Positions 15,101-30,000 of a stretch of 64,000 nucleotides of DNA are shown here, in pieces (positions within the stretch are counted from its first letter, which is position 1; every line of letters starts with the position of its first letter). This DNA is from Trichobilharzia szidati (Eukaryota; Platyhelminthes; Trematoda; Strigeidida; Schistosomatidae): positions 28,716,804-28,780,803 of the forward strand of contig OX235277.1 of assembly GCA_944472155.2 (NCBI GenBank). The letters are read 5' to 3'. Position numbers and translations under genes: made by a program. The notes below the pieces were generated by a model. It worked only from the letters and a program-made list of their open reading frames with translations, searched no databases and was not told the origin of the DNA.

Positions 15101-18003
15101 ACTGGTACATTTTGTTTAGTTATAGTTGAAAATTTGGTTGACCGCAATCAACGAGAAAACTGATGACAGATGTTGATACATAGAGCATGTTACGATTTAG
15201 ACAGTGTCGGCTTAAATCCAACCAATGATCTGCGCATTTACCAATTCTATGAATTATTCAACACAATACGATCGCGATCAGATATCCTCGATGAGTATTT
15301 ATCCACTCACCAGACTAAACTAGTACATAGATTAAGGTTAGGAAGTAGAAAGTTCGAGAGATAATTTGAATATACACATTGGTCATTGGATGAGTATCCT
15401 GTCCAAAAGGATTCGAGAACATTATCCCTCCCACAGTATGGCTGCAAAAAGGTAGTAGTGACTCCATAAGGAGTGTGATCACTGGTTACCTTGTCAACAC
15501 TAACCATTCTATCTCAACAAACTCTTCATTCACATTGATCTATAGAGTGAAGAATAACCTACCAAAGGCAGTTCGCTTTCATCTCCTTTGTATTGCTTAA
15601 ACCTTAGCCATCCAGATGGAAAAACCCTCTTCTACTATCATGGTGCCAACCGTGTTGATTTCTACTCACTTGATTTTTGTGTACCTGCTTTTCTAACTCC
15701 TTATAACTCTTGTATTTCTTCACAACTCTTACATAATTCCATAGTTTCCTTCGTTTCACATGTACATCTTAATCAAGACTCACTCACTTATTAAATTATT
15801 CAACTCACCACGCAACAACAATACGCTTTATTCAACTTCTCTTCTCTTATGCATCGATTAACATTGATAATTATTTTTGACAACTCATCACCACTACTCT
15901 CTTACCAATCTTAACCCCCACCCCACCACCACAACCACCACCATCTAGTTACCGTTGGATTATTCATCACATTTTTTGGGAATATTTTGATAACGTAAGC
16001 AACAACCCTAACTAATTTATTTTTGTTGTTGTCTGACACAGCTAATGTACACACACACACACACATAGAAAACAGAATAAGTATAAATGATTGCGATTGA
16101 GCAGCTAAGTGTGAATGAATTTACCGCCGAAAGAAGAGACTCTTCATTGAGCTAAGTGTTTGGTATTTCATTAATGTCTGGATGGGGATTATTCATGAGA
16201 TAATTTGAAATCGGAATAACATGACATTGAACTCAAAAACAGGTAATTGAGTGCTAAAAATTTCACCATCATATATAATACGGTTAACAATCTTGAAATA
16301 CTGCTATACATTTTTATATGCAACCACGGAATAGTTCAATGAGCTGTTAGTCAGAATTTAAATCGTACTTTAAACAGATAAACAACCAATGAGATTCCAC
16401 ACCCGGCGTCGGTGTGGCACAGCGGTAGAGTGCTTGCCGACCACGTTAGTGGTTCGGGGTTCAACCCCGGCCAACGCACTGATATACCTCGCTAAGCCAG
16501 CAATAAGAAGTAAAGAGGGAGGGCTGGTCGTGAGGTTAACAAACTCATCCCGTAAAAATAAAGACTTCTGCTACCGAAACTTAAAGCCTCTAGATTGGAC
16601 ACCTGTGTTCCATTGGGAATGTAAAGAAATCAAAAAAACCTCCACACACAAGTTTTGAGAATTCTATAAGTTCCATGATACTCTTTTGTATCACTATTTT
16701 CATTATATATTTGAAATAACATTATCTTTTGCTCACTCGCTTGCAATTACACATTCCAATAATAACGTGAGAGTCATCTTGAAATTCCTAGTTAGATGCA
16801 GGAAAAAATCTACCAAAGGGTATTTTCAAGAATTGGTTTTGTTTGATTGATTGAAGGATTTCATCATGATCTGATATCAATTAGAGAACCATTGAAAATC
16901 AGCAATGGAGTATTGGATAGCTAATTCGTTCCAGTTTGAGACTCTTCAGCAGTATGCACCCACCGGAGTAAGAAGTTAGAATCCATGGGCCATTGGGTCG
17001 GGTCCCAGTGGCAAATGAACAGTCTACGATCTAGCCTTTTAGCCAGAGGTTCCTGGGTTCAAACCATGGTGGGTGCACACTGATGAAGAGTCCCAAACTA
17101 GGTCGAAACAGCTGTCCAGTACTCTCAGGTCTTCCAGTGGTTCTCTAATCGATGTCAGTTCATGATGAAATCCTACTTCCAGGGGATAATTGTAAACCCT
17201 ACTCATGTGAAGATTCGGAGAACACGACATATACGTACGACAAAGGTGTCAAAAGATATTTAGTTTCCAATGGTTGAGTAATCGAATTCAGACAAAGACT
17301 CTGCACACTAAAGCACCAAAATACTGGCTACTTAAATGTTTAGTACATACAACCTGTTTGCAATTCATCAACTGCATGTGTTCGCATTCTGAGCAAGTGA
17401 TGGTATTCCCACTGAGAATCAAACTCAGCACAAAATTTCAGACGTCAAAGCACCTTCCGGTATGGCTAACTAGTGTGAAATGAGTGTCAGTTATTAAAAT
17501 AAGACCAGATTTTTGTTTATCACAAACCTTTCCAGTTTATCTGCATTTACTTTGTCATTTCACACTAGCCTACTTATTGCATGACAGTAGTTAATCAGAA
17601 AAGAATTAAGTGTTGGTTTGCGAGGATTTGAGATTGGTCACAGGATTTCATCATTTCGGTTAGAGAACGACTTAAAACGATGGAGTACCTTAACGGCTGT
17701 TCCGTCCGAGGCCTATACTGTTCAGTGAAACGCACGTATAATCCTACTGGGGATCAACCAGTAAAGTTTCCATATATTTAATACCTTCAACAGGGTAATG
17801 GTCTCATTATAAAACCTATAGAATATGAATACGCCAGTTGCCTGAAACAGATTTTTCATGTACCAGGCTGTGTAGAGGCCGATACTATTACTACCCAGTT
17901 GTTTATGCTGAAGTAGGTAGAGTGAGACTCGAACCCTGGGAGGCATAGACTCGAAATTGGGTTCTTTAGCTAATGATTCACATCTCTAGTGTATAGAATA
18001 AGT

Positions 18004-18043
<40 letters not shown>

Positions 18044-21000
18044 TGAAGGCAAAATGACGGCATTAAGAAGACAAATATTAGAAGATCATATCAACATTTA
18101 TTAGTTCCTCCATAATCCTCTGTTAAAACTAGAATGATTAGCAATAATAAAGTAGTCAAGAATTGGTTTTGCATTACTATTTGATTGGTTGGAGGATTTC
18201 ACCATGAGATGACATCATTTAGAGTACAGTTGGAAAAACAATACTGGAGTACTGGACAGCTGTTTCGTCCTAGTCTGGGACTCTTCAGCAGTACGAACCC
18301 AACCCACTGCCAGGGTTCGAACCGAGGACCTTCTGGTTACAAGACGAGCGAGCTCGTAGACCATTAATCCATTCGGACCCGACTCTTCAATAGCCAGCCC
18401 ATGAATTATAACTTCTGCCAATTTACAACATAGTGTGACCACTTCCCAATGTCTTCTTCGATGAGATACTGCCTCATCTTCAACCTGCTGTACCCTACTT
18501 GTCACGGCTTCCCACTAGAACCTCAGGTTAACTGCCTGAATAGGACCAGTCACTAGTGAGCATCAGATTAATTGTCAAGTATTGGTTCTGTAGGGATTAT
18601 CGTTTGATTGATTGGAGGAGTAGATCGGGTTCTAGTGGCTAATGAATGATCTACGAGGTCCTAGGTTTCAACCCCTGTGGCGGGTGCGTACTGATGAGGA
18701 GTCCCTAACTAGGCTGAGGAAACAGCTATCCAGTACTGCAGTGCTAGTTTTCCAATGGCTCTCTAACTGATGTCAGCTCATGACGAAATCCCCCAACCAA
18801 TCAAATAATAATATACTTGACAATAAATTCGTTAAATGTCATAAAAAGTGCATATTATTAACTAGTCGTATTTCAGTAAATAACGTCGTTCAAGGTGAGT
18901 ATTGGGCTGAAATCTATTGTTCTTTTTACACATAATTGGAGATGCAAATATGATTAACTCCCAAAAGTGCTTCAAACATCTTTGACAACTTTGAATTTAA
19001 CGTTATGCGAAATAATCTATTAAAGAGTCATTAAATATTGGTTGTGTGACAGGAAATTAATACATCTCTTGCAGTAGATGATGATGATGGCACTTTATTC
19101 GGATTAAGAGAATTCATATTTTTCTATGTGGCATACCAACCATTTATAGAAACATATTCTTCTCAACAATACTAGAACATTATGTTGATTCTATATATGT
19201 CCACGCGATTGCAAGTGAATTGAATCAGTGCACTGGAGTTCATCAGTGAATGTATCACTCGTGCGAATTTCACGGGCCTTTTAATTAACTGTCAACCATG
19301 CTAGTTGTAAACCGAAATGATAATATCACCTCATAATCTTTGTCTTCTGAATACTTTTTTTTAGAATAAACTGAAATTTATTATTGATGAAAACAGACGA
19401 CGACCTATCTCCTCTATTTCGAAACATTTTACAGAGGAGACAGGACATAGAAATGATGTCTCCACACGTCTTTTAAAAATTATCTTTGGGGGAGGGCGTA
19501 TCCTAGAGTTTGTGGAAGCCCTATCTGGCAATTAGGAAGTTTAAACCACCTTTACGCGTCCATCAAAAACAATTCGTCATCATCACACGAAACCTTCCTT
19601 GGTAAAATTTGTATTGACACCAGCCAGGGTAGATGTACTATTACCTCCCTTCTTTGATTCAGTGATCTCCACTGTTATTTTGACCTTCAATAGGTGGCCT
19701 TTTAACTTGACCTACGCAGACTGTTTTCCCACCTCTTAATTCTTTATTCATTTCATACATGTGTATTCCTATGACAAGTCCATGTGTGGTGGATCAGATT
19801 GTTCGAAATGTGTTACGCAAATATAACATTACACGATTTGGATAAATTAGGTCTTCTTATTGCTTTGTCAAAATTTATTACAACACAAATTATTATTATG
19901 GAAATGTAATTCTTAACCTCATTCGTTTGAGTACGACTCAATAACAAATACTTATTAAACCATAAAAAAATTCGATTTCACACAAACATAAAGTATAAAT
20001 TTTGAATTGACGATTTTAAGAGCAATCCCCATATATTAATCAATGAATAAGGGAGTGAAAATTATTACTAATAAAAGTCGAATACATTCTAATATTTAAA
20101 AAATGATTATCAATAATAAATTCGACGCTCAATTGTATTCATAACCTGAATTCTTAAAATGAGTTTACCAAACAAACACGCACTTTCAAAGAAATAAATG
20201 AAAATTGATAAAAAAAATATTGGGGAGGCAAGAAGAACATTGGCTAGTGGTCGCACTGTGTCATGTATTGACAGAAGGTGGAATTCATGGGCTGGCCATT
20301 GGATCGGGCCCCAGTGTCTAATGAATAGTCTACTAGGTCGTTAGCCTTGTAACCAGAAGGTTCTAGGTTCGAACCCTGGCAGTGAGTTGGGTTCGTACTG
20401 ATGAAGAGTCCAAACTGGGACGAAACAGCTATCCAGTACTCCAGTGTTGATTTTCCAATGGTACTCTAACTGATGTCAGCTCATGGTGAAATCCTTCATC
20501 CAATCAAATATTGATTTGTTAATTTCATTTTTTAAATTAAAAAACAACAACTTCGCACTATTGGTAACTGAGAACGTGTCAATTTCTGTTCTTCTCTCAG
20601 TAACAAAGAGAACATAGTATAAAACAAAGACAACTGGTCATTTCGCCCTTTTGTATCTCCAACTTTTGCTTTTGGTGTGTGCGTGTGTGTATGTGGAGAG
20701 AAAAACACTGTACACTCCAGTAAACTGTAATTCAAAAGCACAACTACTAGTGAAGTAAATAAACAAATTTTCGAGTGTTGGTTTCCAGGATTGATTGCGA
20801 GTTGACATCAGTTAGAGAACCATTGGAAAACCTGCAGGGAGTACTGGACAACCGGTTCATCCTTGGACCATTAGGTCAGGTCTCAGTGGCTTAATAGCCC
20901 TATGTTTGAACCGCGGTGGGTGTGTACTGCTGAAGAGTCGCAAACTAGGTCAAGAACAGCTATCCAATTCTTTTATAGTTTCCAGTGATTCTCTCGCTAA

Positions 21001-24000
21001 TGTTGGTTCAATATGAGAGATCTATCCAAATCCCAACAAAACCCGAAACGTTAGAACTTGACAAAATTCACAATATTGTCTAAAATGTCTATATCTGCTA
21101 TATAATATCGGCGCGTTACGCTCACTGATAACTTCTTACAAAAAAAAAAACTGAACGGATAAAAGAGTGAGGTATATACGCATTCGTATTTTAGGCATGT
21201 TTCTACAGTAAAACACACATATCAAAGTACCCGAAAGGTATAAGTGACAGAGACGGCTTTAAAAATCTATACTTGAAAAAACCACACCTAATTTGTGAAG
21301 AGAGAGAGAGGGGGGAGAGGGAGAAAATACAAAAACACGTACTGTTTTTTTTCTTTCTAATCTTTGCGTGCTGATATCGAAAAAAATGTATATGAAAAAT
21401 AAAAATTTAACCGATTGTACATTGCATTATGTGTGATCGATGTGTGTGTGTGTGTTTTTATTATACATTCATTGGGTTCAAACAATCGGATGATCGTCAA
21501 ACACACTCAAGTCGTCGATTTATAGTTTGTATCTGCTATGATATACAACCATCAGTCAGTATATGTCAGTCAGTTGGTAAGACATTGTGGTTCGAGGCCT
21601 GGATCCATCTTAATCGATTAATGTCTGATAGAATTGCAGTACACATATAATAAAAGATTCTTTTAAAAATCTTTAAAACTGTAACATCATTAGCTTCGAT
21701 ATGCTATACAACTTTCTATCAAACAGGAGTTCATCCTTATTGATATACGTATAAAACTTGGACATTGTGGTAGCAGATATCTTTATGGAGATCTGGGAAA
21801 ATATTGCTCTAAATACATTTAATCCTACTCCAAAAATACGGTTGAGATATGTGGATAACACTTTTACTCACAGTGTTAACAGCAGAACATATCTCTGTCT
21901 AGCTTCTTGACACATATCAACTCACTAGTGAAGGGAATAAAATTCACATTTGAATCGGAAAATGAACAAGGAGAAGGTAAACTGCACACACACTGCGTTC
22001 ATAAAAAGCCAACACATTCTGCTAATAGATATTTTGACTTTAATTCATGACCTTATCTGTTATCTGTCTATGAAGGCAGGTTTAGTTAAAGTGCTGTCTA
22101 ACAAACCAAGCAACAGCACTAAGCAGTACAACGAAAAACATACACGATGAAATGAAACAGATAGAAGAGGAAGCGCTGGTGTTACATAACTAAATATCTT
22201 ATAAAATTCATTAGGAATATCAAAAAAGGTCAAAAGCTAAATAAAAATAATGGTGAAACTTATAATGTTAACATAAATAATAAGAGAATATAAGGCATCT
22301 ACTGTTATACCATATAGGAAGGGGATATCTGAGGCCCTACGTGGTAGGATTCTTAATAAAGTAGGAATTGGCGTGGCACTTAAACCTACAGACTCACTCA
22401 GGTAGGATAAGCTCTTCAGCTTCAAAGACCCTGTAGGTTGACCTAATTACACGAAATTATATAATTTTAAAAATACCTTGCAGTGACTGTGAGTGACGTC
22501 AACTACATAGGTCAAACCAGTAGACTGGGCGCGGGTAGTCAGATTGACAGAACATAGGTGAAGATAGAGAAAAATTGATTACTGAATCATGCCTGGTTCG
22601 TCGAGTCTACACCCAACACATGCAACAGAAACGACTCAATGCAAATACCAGAGATATGTGTGGAAGATATTACCACCAGTCAGTCAAATCAGAGGAGGAT
22701 AATAAATAATCTTAAAATTCTATTTCAATTCACGTACATTATAAGATTCTAGCAAGTTTCTTATTTTGACTATAAAAACATCTTATTTCCGATCTTATTG
22801 TATTTTATTGATAACACTAATATTATTATTTCTGAATGTGCTTTATCTTACATTGATTTTATTTAAATGTCTAATCAGTTTATACCCGTGTATATACATG
22901 AAGAAAGATTGTGTGAGTGAGTGACTTGATGTGATTATGAGCGGTAGTGATTTGTGCTGGAAACGTGGTCATCAGTATATATTCCTGTATAACACGGTGT
23001 GATTTATCAAAATAAAATCTTATCTAAAACGAGTTCATCGTGTCCAACTTTACACTTCATGATATATGGCGGATAAAAGTAGCGAATATGATGAGGGGTT
23101 ATAAATTTTGACCATAAATATCCTCATTCTGTTGTTTGCAACACAATGAGGTTAGATGTAGTCCTCTTAGAGAAGAAGGGGAAAATCGATAGATACAGCT
23201 TCACAACTGTACCCATTCAAGGTATGATTACGTACTATGCATATCAAATCATCGCTTTCCAAGGATATTAATCTTAAATGAAATACAGCTAGAACAACAG
23301 TTTTTGCAGAATAAAATGGTACCATCATTGTTTATTTCGTTGGCTTCTCATCAGCTACTTACAAGCCAAAGTGATTTTAAACAAAAATCAATCAATATAT
23401 GCATATATATATATATATTTTTATCCTTCACGTTCCCCAGTGGAACATAGGGCTTCAAGCTAGAGGCTTGAAGTTTCTGTAGCAGTGTTTATTTTACAGG
23501 ATGGGGTTGCTAGCCTCATGCCCAACCTTTCCTCTTTACCAGCTTTATTTCTGGCTTAGCGAGGTAAAGGAGTGCGTCGGCGGCCGGGGATCGAACTCCG
23601 GACCATGTGCATGGTCGGCGAGAGTCCTAACGGCTATGCCACCGACGCACAATATATACATGTACTAAACACTAAACCGAACAATAATGACCATGCACAA
23701 TGGAAACTTTCGGCATGACTTAATCAGATGAAAGAGAGATGAAAATATCCAGTCACCAGGGTAAAGAAAGACTGACAACTGCTTCTTTCTGAACGCATAA
23801 ATCAGGTTTCAGGCGCTTAATGGAAATCGCTCCAACAAACTTGAAGAGAATTGAACTCTTTTGCCTATTGATAATTTTGAACGATCTTGCGACGTCCACC
23901 TCGTGACCAGTGTCAAGGAGATGCCTGGCGATGTCTAAAGGGAACAAATGCTTTCTTTAAACAGTGCCATCGCCAGGCACTCTCTTTGTTTCAAGTTATC

Positions 24001-27000
24001 TTATACATTATTAATAATGACAAACAGGTCGTCAAGCACAAATAATAATCACAATATTATAAATAGAAGAAATACACTATTATCACTTACTAAACGATCA
24101 TATAATGAAAGTCGTTCATCATTCATTGTAAGGCTAAAAATGAAAGGGAAAAAAACAACAGAAAGTGAAAATTCCCTTTTTCAAAAAAATCAAAATAAAA
24201 TTTACATTAATAATAATAATGAAAATCATAAAGCGCTTTATTTCAGACAATATGTGAACACATAGTACAAAAATGCCCAGAGTATATTTCCTCTCCATAC
24301 ACGATTAACATTGTAGAGTAATAATCGGAAGTATGTCATCTGACTTAGCATTGTTGCATATATAAAGAGAGAGAACCAATTCTGTACAATTTTTCCTCAT
24401 TTCCTTCAAGAATTGCACAGCATTTAGTGAGAAGTCAATTGAATATCAGCGCAAGTTCATGTAGTCGTCATTTGATATCATTGCACGATTAAAAAAATAA
24501 GAAATCCAGAAGTTCATGGGTCCGAATCCTGGCGGTGGGTACGTACTGTTGAAGAGTCCCAAACTAAGCTGACGAAACAGCTGTCCTGTACTCCAGTGCT
24601 GCTTTTCCAATGATTCTCTAAATGGTGTCAGCTCATGATGAAATCCTCCAACCAATCAAATGCATAAGAGTTTAAGCATTTTGGTGAATGGAAATTATGG
24701 TAGGTCAGTGATTTAAGCAGGCCACCGTGCCGTGTACAATCCCCTCTGAATTTAAATAATCATTGACTGTATTATTAATCTAGTCACAACAATGACTGAA
24801 GGTAAAAGAGGTCCTAGAACGAGTAGGCCAACCTCCAGATTAGAAGTCTAGCAGTCTACCAACTGAATTACCAGATTCAATTGCTTAACTACCACTACCA
24901 TCATCAACACCAAAAACAATAACCGTCTACCACTTCAAAACTGTCTCAGAAAATTTCACCATGATTTAACGATCTCCGCTTGTCTTTATCTAATTCAGTA
25001 GGATTAGGATTTTCAAGAGTATTGTAAGGTTTGCAGGGATTTGATTGGTTACAAGTTAGATTAGAAGAGCTGAAATCAATTGGAAAACCCGGAAGTACTG
25101 GACAGCACTGCTTTGTCCTAGTTATTCTGGAATTGTTCTCAGTGCTATGCAAACCCTAATCTTAGCGACAATCGAATCCAGGTTACGAGGGCAGCCCGTT
25201 AGACATTCACAGTCACTGGGGGCGGGGCGGGGGGAGCTGGAATTCAATAACCCATGAATTCAAACTACCGCCAATTAGCAGTACATACTGTTACCGCCAA
25301 CGAATGTCGTGAGTAAGCTTCTTTTTTTCGACGATAATAATTATAATAATAGCTTTATTCGGAAAAATGCTTGTATACACAATACAGAATTTGCAGAATC
25401 TTCAGGTAATTAAAATAAACGATTATATATCATCAACTGAAGCGATACTGTTTTCTCCGCGACATGTTCCAACCACAATCTACAACGTCCCTCTCCATTC
25501 CTGTTAGAAAACTCATAGCAGTAGATTGGCACCTACTTGAAAGTATGTCAGAGTATACTTTATTGATTTTTCGACATAATTGTATGATTGAAACAATATG
25601 AAATAGAGTAAACACTATGAACCTACATGGATAGAAAATTCTGGTAGCCTAATGCTTTAAGCAGGCCATCGAACTGCAGTGTGACACGACAATACCTACA
25701 CCTATCCAAGCAGCTAGTGTAATGATGATTAAACCAGGGATAAGTATCGTCCATTGACATGACATCTGAACTAGTGAAAACTATCACTCACACCTTATAA
25801 GCTGTTTTCTTTATTCCTTCAAGTTCCTTCACGTGGAACATAGGGCTTCAAGCTAAAGGCTATCAAGCCTCATGCCCAACTTTCCCTGTTTACCAGTCTT
25901 ATAATTGGCTTAGATAGGTGAAGGAGTAAGTCAGCGGCCGAGGATCAAACCCCGGACCATGTGCATGGTCGGCGAGCTGTGGCACCGACACACACCTTAT
26001 AAGTTATTAAGACGTAATTAGTGAATTAATTGAACCATATTTTCACGAAACAATAATAAGGCTTAAAAATTGGTTTTATTTTTTCCAAGAATTGTTAAAT
26101 TTTATCACATCAGTTATGATAAACATTTGAATACTCTGTATAATGATTCTCAGGTTGATGAATAAACCAGAGAAGGAAGGGAGATCATCTTTTTAAAGCA
26201 TTATAGACAACAACAACAACAAAAATAATAACAAATTATGCAGGCATATGAACCAGTCAATGAAAAGTAATCATTGTGGTTGTCTAGCCTTAAGTATTGA
26301 TTGAAATTTATCAATCAGTTGTAAAAAATATTATCACTATAATGCACTGTAATTTAAATAAAATGAATTGAGATGATAATAGTTGTACATGTGTGTTTGT
26401 GTGTACTGCCATGGTGTGTGCTATTGGCCGCAATTACCAGATACTATGCAATATGAAGGTGCGTCAGTGGCACAGCGGTAGGATTCTCGCCGACTATGCA
26501 AGTGGTTCAATCCCTGGCCGACGCACTCCATTACCTTGCTGAACCAGTAATAAGACTGGTAATGAGGGAAGGTTGGGCATGAGGCTAGCAACCCCATCCC
26601 GTAAAAATAAATACCACTGCTACCGAAACTTTAAAGCTCTAGCTTCAAGCCCTATGTTCCACTGGGAATGTAAAGGATTAAAAAAAAGATACAATATAAA
26701 CAGTAAATATTCTGCAGAAGAAGCAGCGAAGATAAGACTTCAGATGAACATGGAGAAAAAAGAGGCAATGATGATGACTAACCAACAGCAACAAAAACAA
26801 GCACCAGTCATTATCAATGGGAGTAATCGAGAGGTAGTCACCACTTTCACTTATTATCTGGGTAGCATCGTTTCAACTATATAAGCAGATAGTACAGATG
26901 ACGATGTCAGAGGCAGGATAGAGAAAGCAAGGACAGACCTTCATCACAATCTACTGCACTAAGCATAGGGAATAGACAAAAAGGTCCCGATTCCATATTA

Positions 27001-30000
27001 GTTTGTTTATTAGATATATCACACAGTGAAACAGTATTATTTACTGGATGACGTTTCGAACAAAATTTATTGTTCATAATCATATCAATTATAATCACAC
27101 GACTTTGAAACTTGAGTTTTATAGTTTTCTTTGTTCTCTCCTATTTGCTGTCGTAGGGGTAGTAGAATTTTCCAGATATCTGGGTGGACAGGTGTTGAAT
27201 CATTCCTATTACATATATTTGCAGTTGATTCGATAAACAAAGCTTCCGTTATCAATCTCTCCCTATACCCTATAATGTCACCCTATCCCATCCTATTTCA
27301 TAGTTGTGTGTAACTGCATGTAGTGCTATAGCTGAACTATTCTCTAGATTTTTTATCTTATTCGGGTCAACCAATCTAGATTTTGCTAGGCTTTTATCTT
27401 CAGCTAGTCTGACTGCCCCTGTTCTACTAGTTTGACCTATGTATTTGACCTGACAATCATTGCAGGGTATTAGATAAACTAAATTGTTTTGTTTTAAAGG
27501 CTCTACAGGATCCTTTAACCGACAAAGCTTGTTTCTAATTGAGTTTGTGGGTTTGAATGCCATTTTCATTCCTGCGTAAGGCTTCCGAGGTTCCTTCCTT
27601 GTATGGAATTACTACTGATGATTTAGATCCCTTATTATTGGTGTCGTCGTTAATACTATTATTATTATTATTATCACTATCGCTACTATCATTATTTATT
27701 TTATTTTTACATTTCCTTACATATTTCTTGACTAATTTATCAGGGTAATTATTAAGTTTCAAGGATTCTCTCATATGTATCACTTCCTATATTAGATTTT
27801 CCTTGGTACTACTTAGTTTTTGTGCTCTATCACTTAAACATTTCACCAATCCTATTTTTACTGACATAGGATGGGATGATCGGAAGTCTAAATATCTGTT
27901 TGAGTGTGTGGGTTTCCTGTAAACACTAGTGTTTAACTTCCCATCTTCTTTCCTTTTTACGTTGCAATCTAACATTGGGAGCTCCCCTTCCTGATTTTCC
28001 AATTCATAAGTGAATTGAATTGCTTCAACCTTCGAGTTGATGTGTTCGAAAAACCTATCTGTATCTTGTGTTCTCAGTACAGTGAATGTGTCATCTACAT
28101 ACCTCCCCCATACTTTGGGGTGGAGGTGAACGTTTCAATCGCTATGCTTTCCCACTTATCCATGAATATATCTGCTACAACTGGGGATATTGGTGGTCCC
28201 ATGGCAACTCCTTCAGTTTGTTTGTATATTTTCCCTTGGAATTTAAATACTGTGGAAGTTAGGCATAGCTGTACTCCGATCATTATGTCCTCAAGTGGCA
28301 CTTTTGTCCTAAGTTCGAGTTCTTGGTCAAAAATGAGTTCGTTTCTGACTGCCTCCATAGCCATATTTATTAGTATACGTGTGTATAAACTGACAATGTC
28401 AAAACTAACCATTTTTTCTTCATTATCTAATTTTAAATTATCTAATCTGTGTTTTAGTCCCGATGTTTAACACTAGTGTCAAATAAGGGTTTTTATATGG
28501 TTCAGAGACTTGACGCGTCACAAACCAACATACCCATAGGGCTACCTTTACTTAATAATTGAGATCAGGTGATCCAGAAGAAGAAACGACTCACAACAAC
28601 AAGGAACCCTGGCAGTAGTAGTAGAGGTGTAAGAGGCTAGAGGCTTGAAGTTTCTGTAGCAGTGGTGTTTATTTTTACAGGATGGGGTTGCTAGCCTAAC
28701 GACCCAACCTTTCCTCTTTGCCAGCTTTATTTCTGGCCTAGCGAGGTAAAGGAGTGAGTCGGCCGGAGATCGAACCCCGGACCTGACAATTGCGTCAAAA
28801 AGTGTTTAAAATCAAATCGCAACACCAACAAGGAACCATCATCAAAGAACACAAGAAAATTCATCCTACCATATATAAAAAATATCTCTGAAATAACAGC
28901 TAGAATACTGAAACCATTTGAAATAGATATAGCACACAAGCCAGTCAAATCACTTAATTCGATATTGTGCAAACCGAAAAATCCAACAGAAAAAGGAGAT
29001 AAAATTAATACCATTTACAAAATAAATTGCATGTATGAACTGTAATAGACCAGAAAGTTTAAAATCCAAGTTAATAGAAAATGATCAATAGATATGTAAA
29101 GATGGTTACCGGGAGACGCAATTTTATAACTTATGGAAAATTTCAATCAATTCACTTTATGCTAAAACTTGCGCTGAAGAGATTGTCCAGAAGGATGACG
29201 AAAGCTCCGCAACTAGACCAACCAACTCAGAGAACATCACTAATTGCAAAATTTATAACTTAACTATGTAATTTAGCTGAATGAATGGCTCTTTGATATT
29301 TTTGATTGGACACTAGTTAGTGGTAAGTGGTTAAATGTGTGTGTGTGTCTAGTCATTTTTTTGTCTGCTGCAGGACTGAATTCTATCAGTTAGTCAGTCA
29401 GGTTTATAATGTGGCCAGCATGGCACTAGGTGGCTCCCCATCATGGCGCACTTTGAGTGAATTGAACTGTTGATATTATATGGTTGGCGGTAGTCAGTCG
29501 GTGAGCAGGAAGCCTTGACTAGACCTAGTTTCCATGCTGGTTGGCACTCATCAGTTAGTAAAGCATATCTGCAACCTTGAAGGAACCATCTAACCATCCA
29601 ACCAACTAATATCAACAGTTCAATATATTCAAAGGGTACCATGATGGCAAGCCACCTAGTGGCATGCCGGCCACATTACAAGCCTGACTGACTAACTGAT
29701 AGAAATCAGGATTTTCATTATGAGCTGACATTAGTTAGAGAACCATTGGAAAACCTGGGAGTACTGGACAGCTGTTTCGTCCTAGTTTGGTACTCTTCAG
29801 CAGTACGCATCCACCGGGATTCGAACCCAGGACCTTCTAGTTACAAGGCGAGCTCGTATACCACTAAGCCACTGGGACCCCATCCAATGGCCCATGACAG
29901 AAGTTAGAATTCATGGGCCACTGGATTGGGTCCCAGTGGCTTAATGGTATACGAGCTCGCCTTGTAACTAGAAGGTCCTGGGTTCGAATCCCGGTGGATG

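Noticed and set aside
23948..24265. 105-residue plus-strand ORF
   Set aside because: Asn/Ser/Lys-rich because of AT-rich sequence, no splice or family signal, starts inside PLE sequence.
24805..24875. tRNA-Arg (TCT) on the minus strand
   Set aside because: Stem pairing is poor and the T arm is lost; the flanks look repetitive.
28015..28470. 151-residue plus-strand ORF
   Set aside because: Antisense to the PLE reverse transcriptase, whose motifs are clear on the minus strand.
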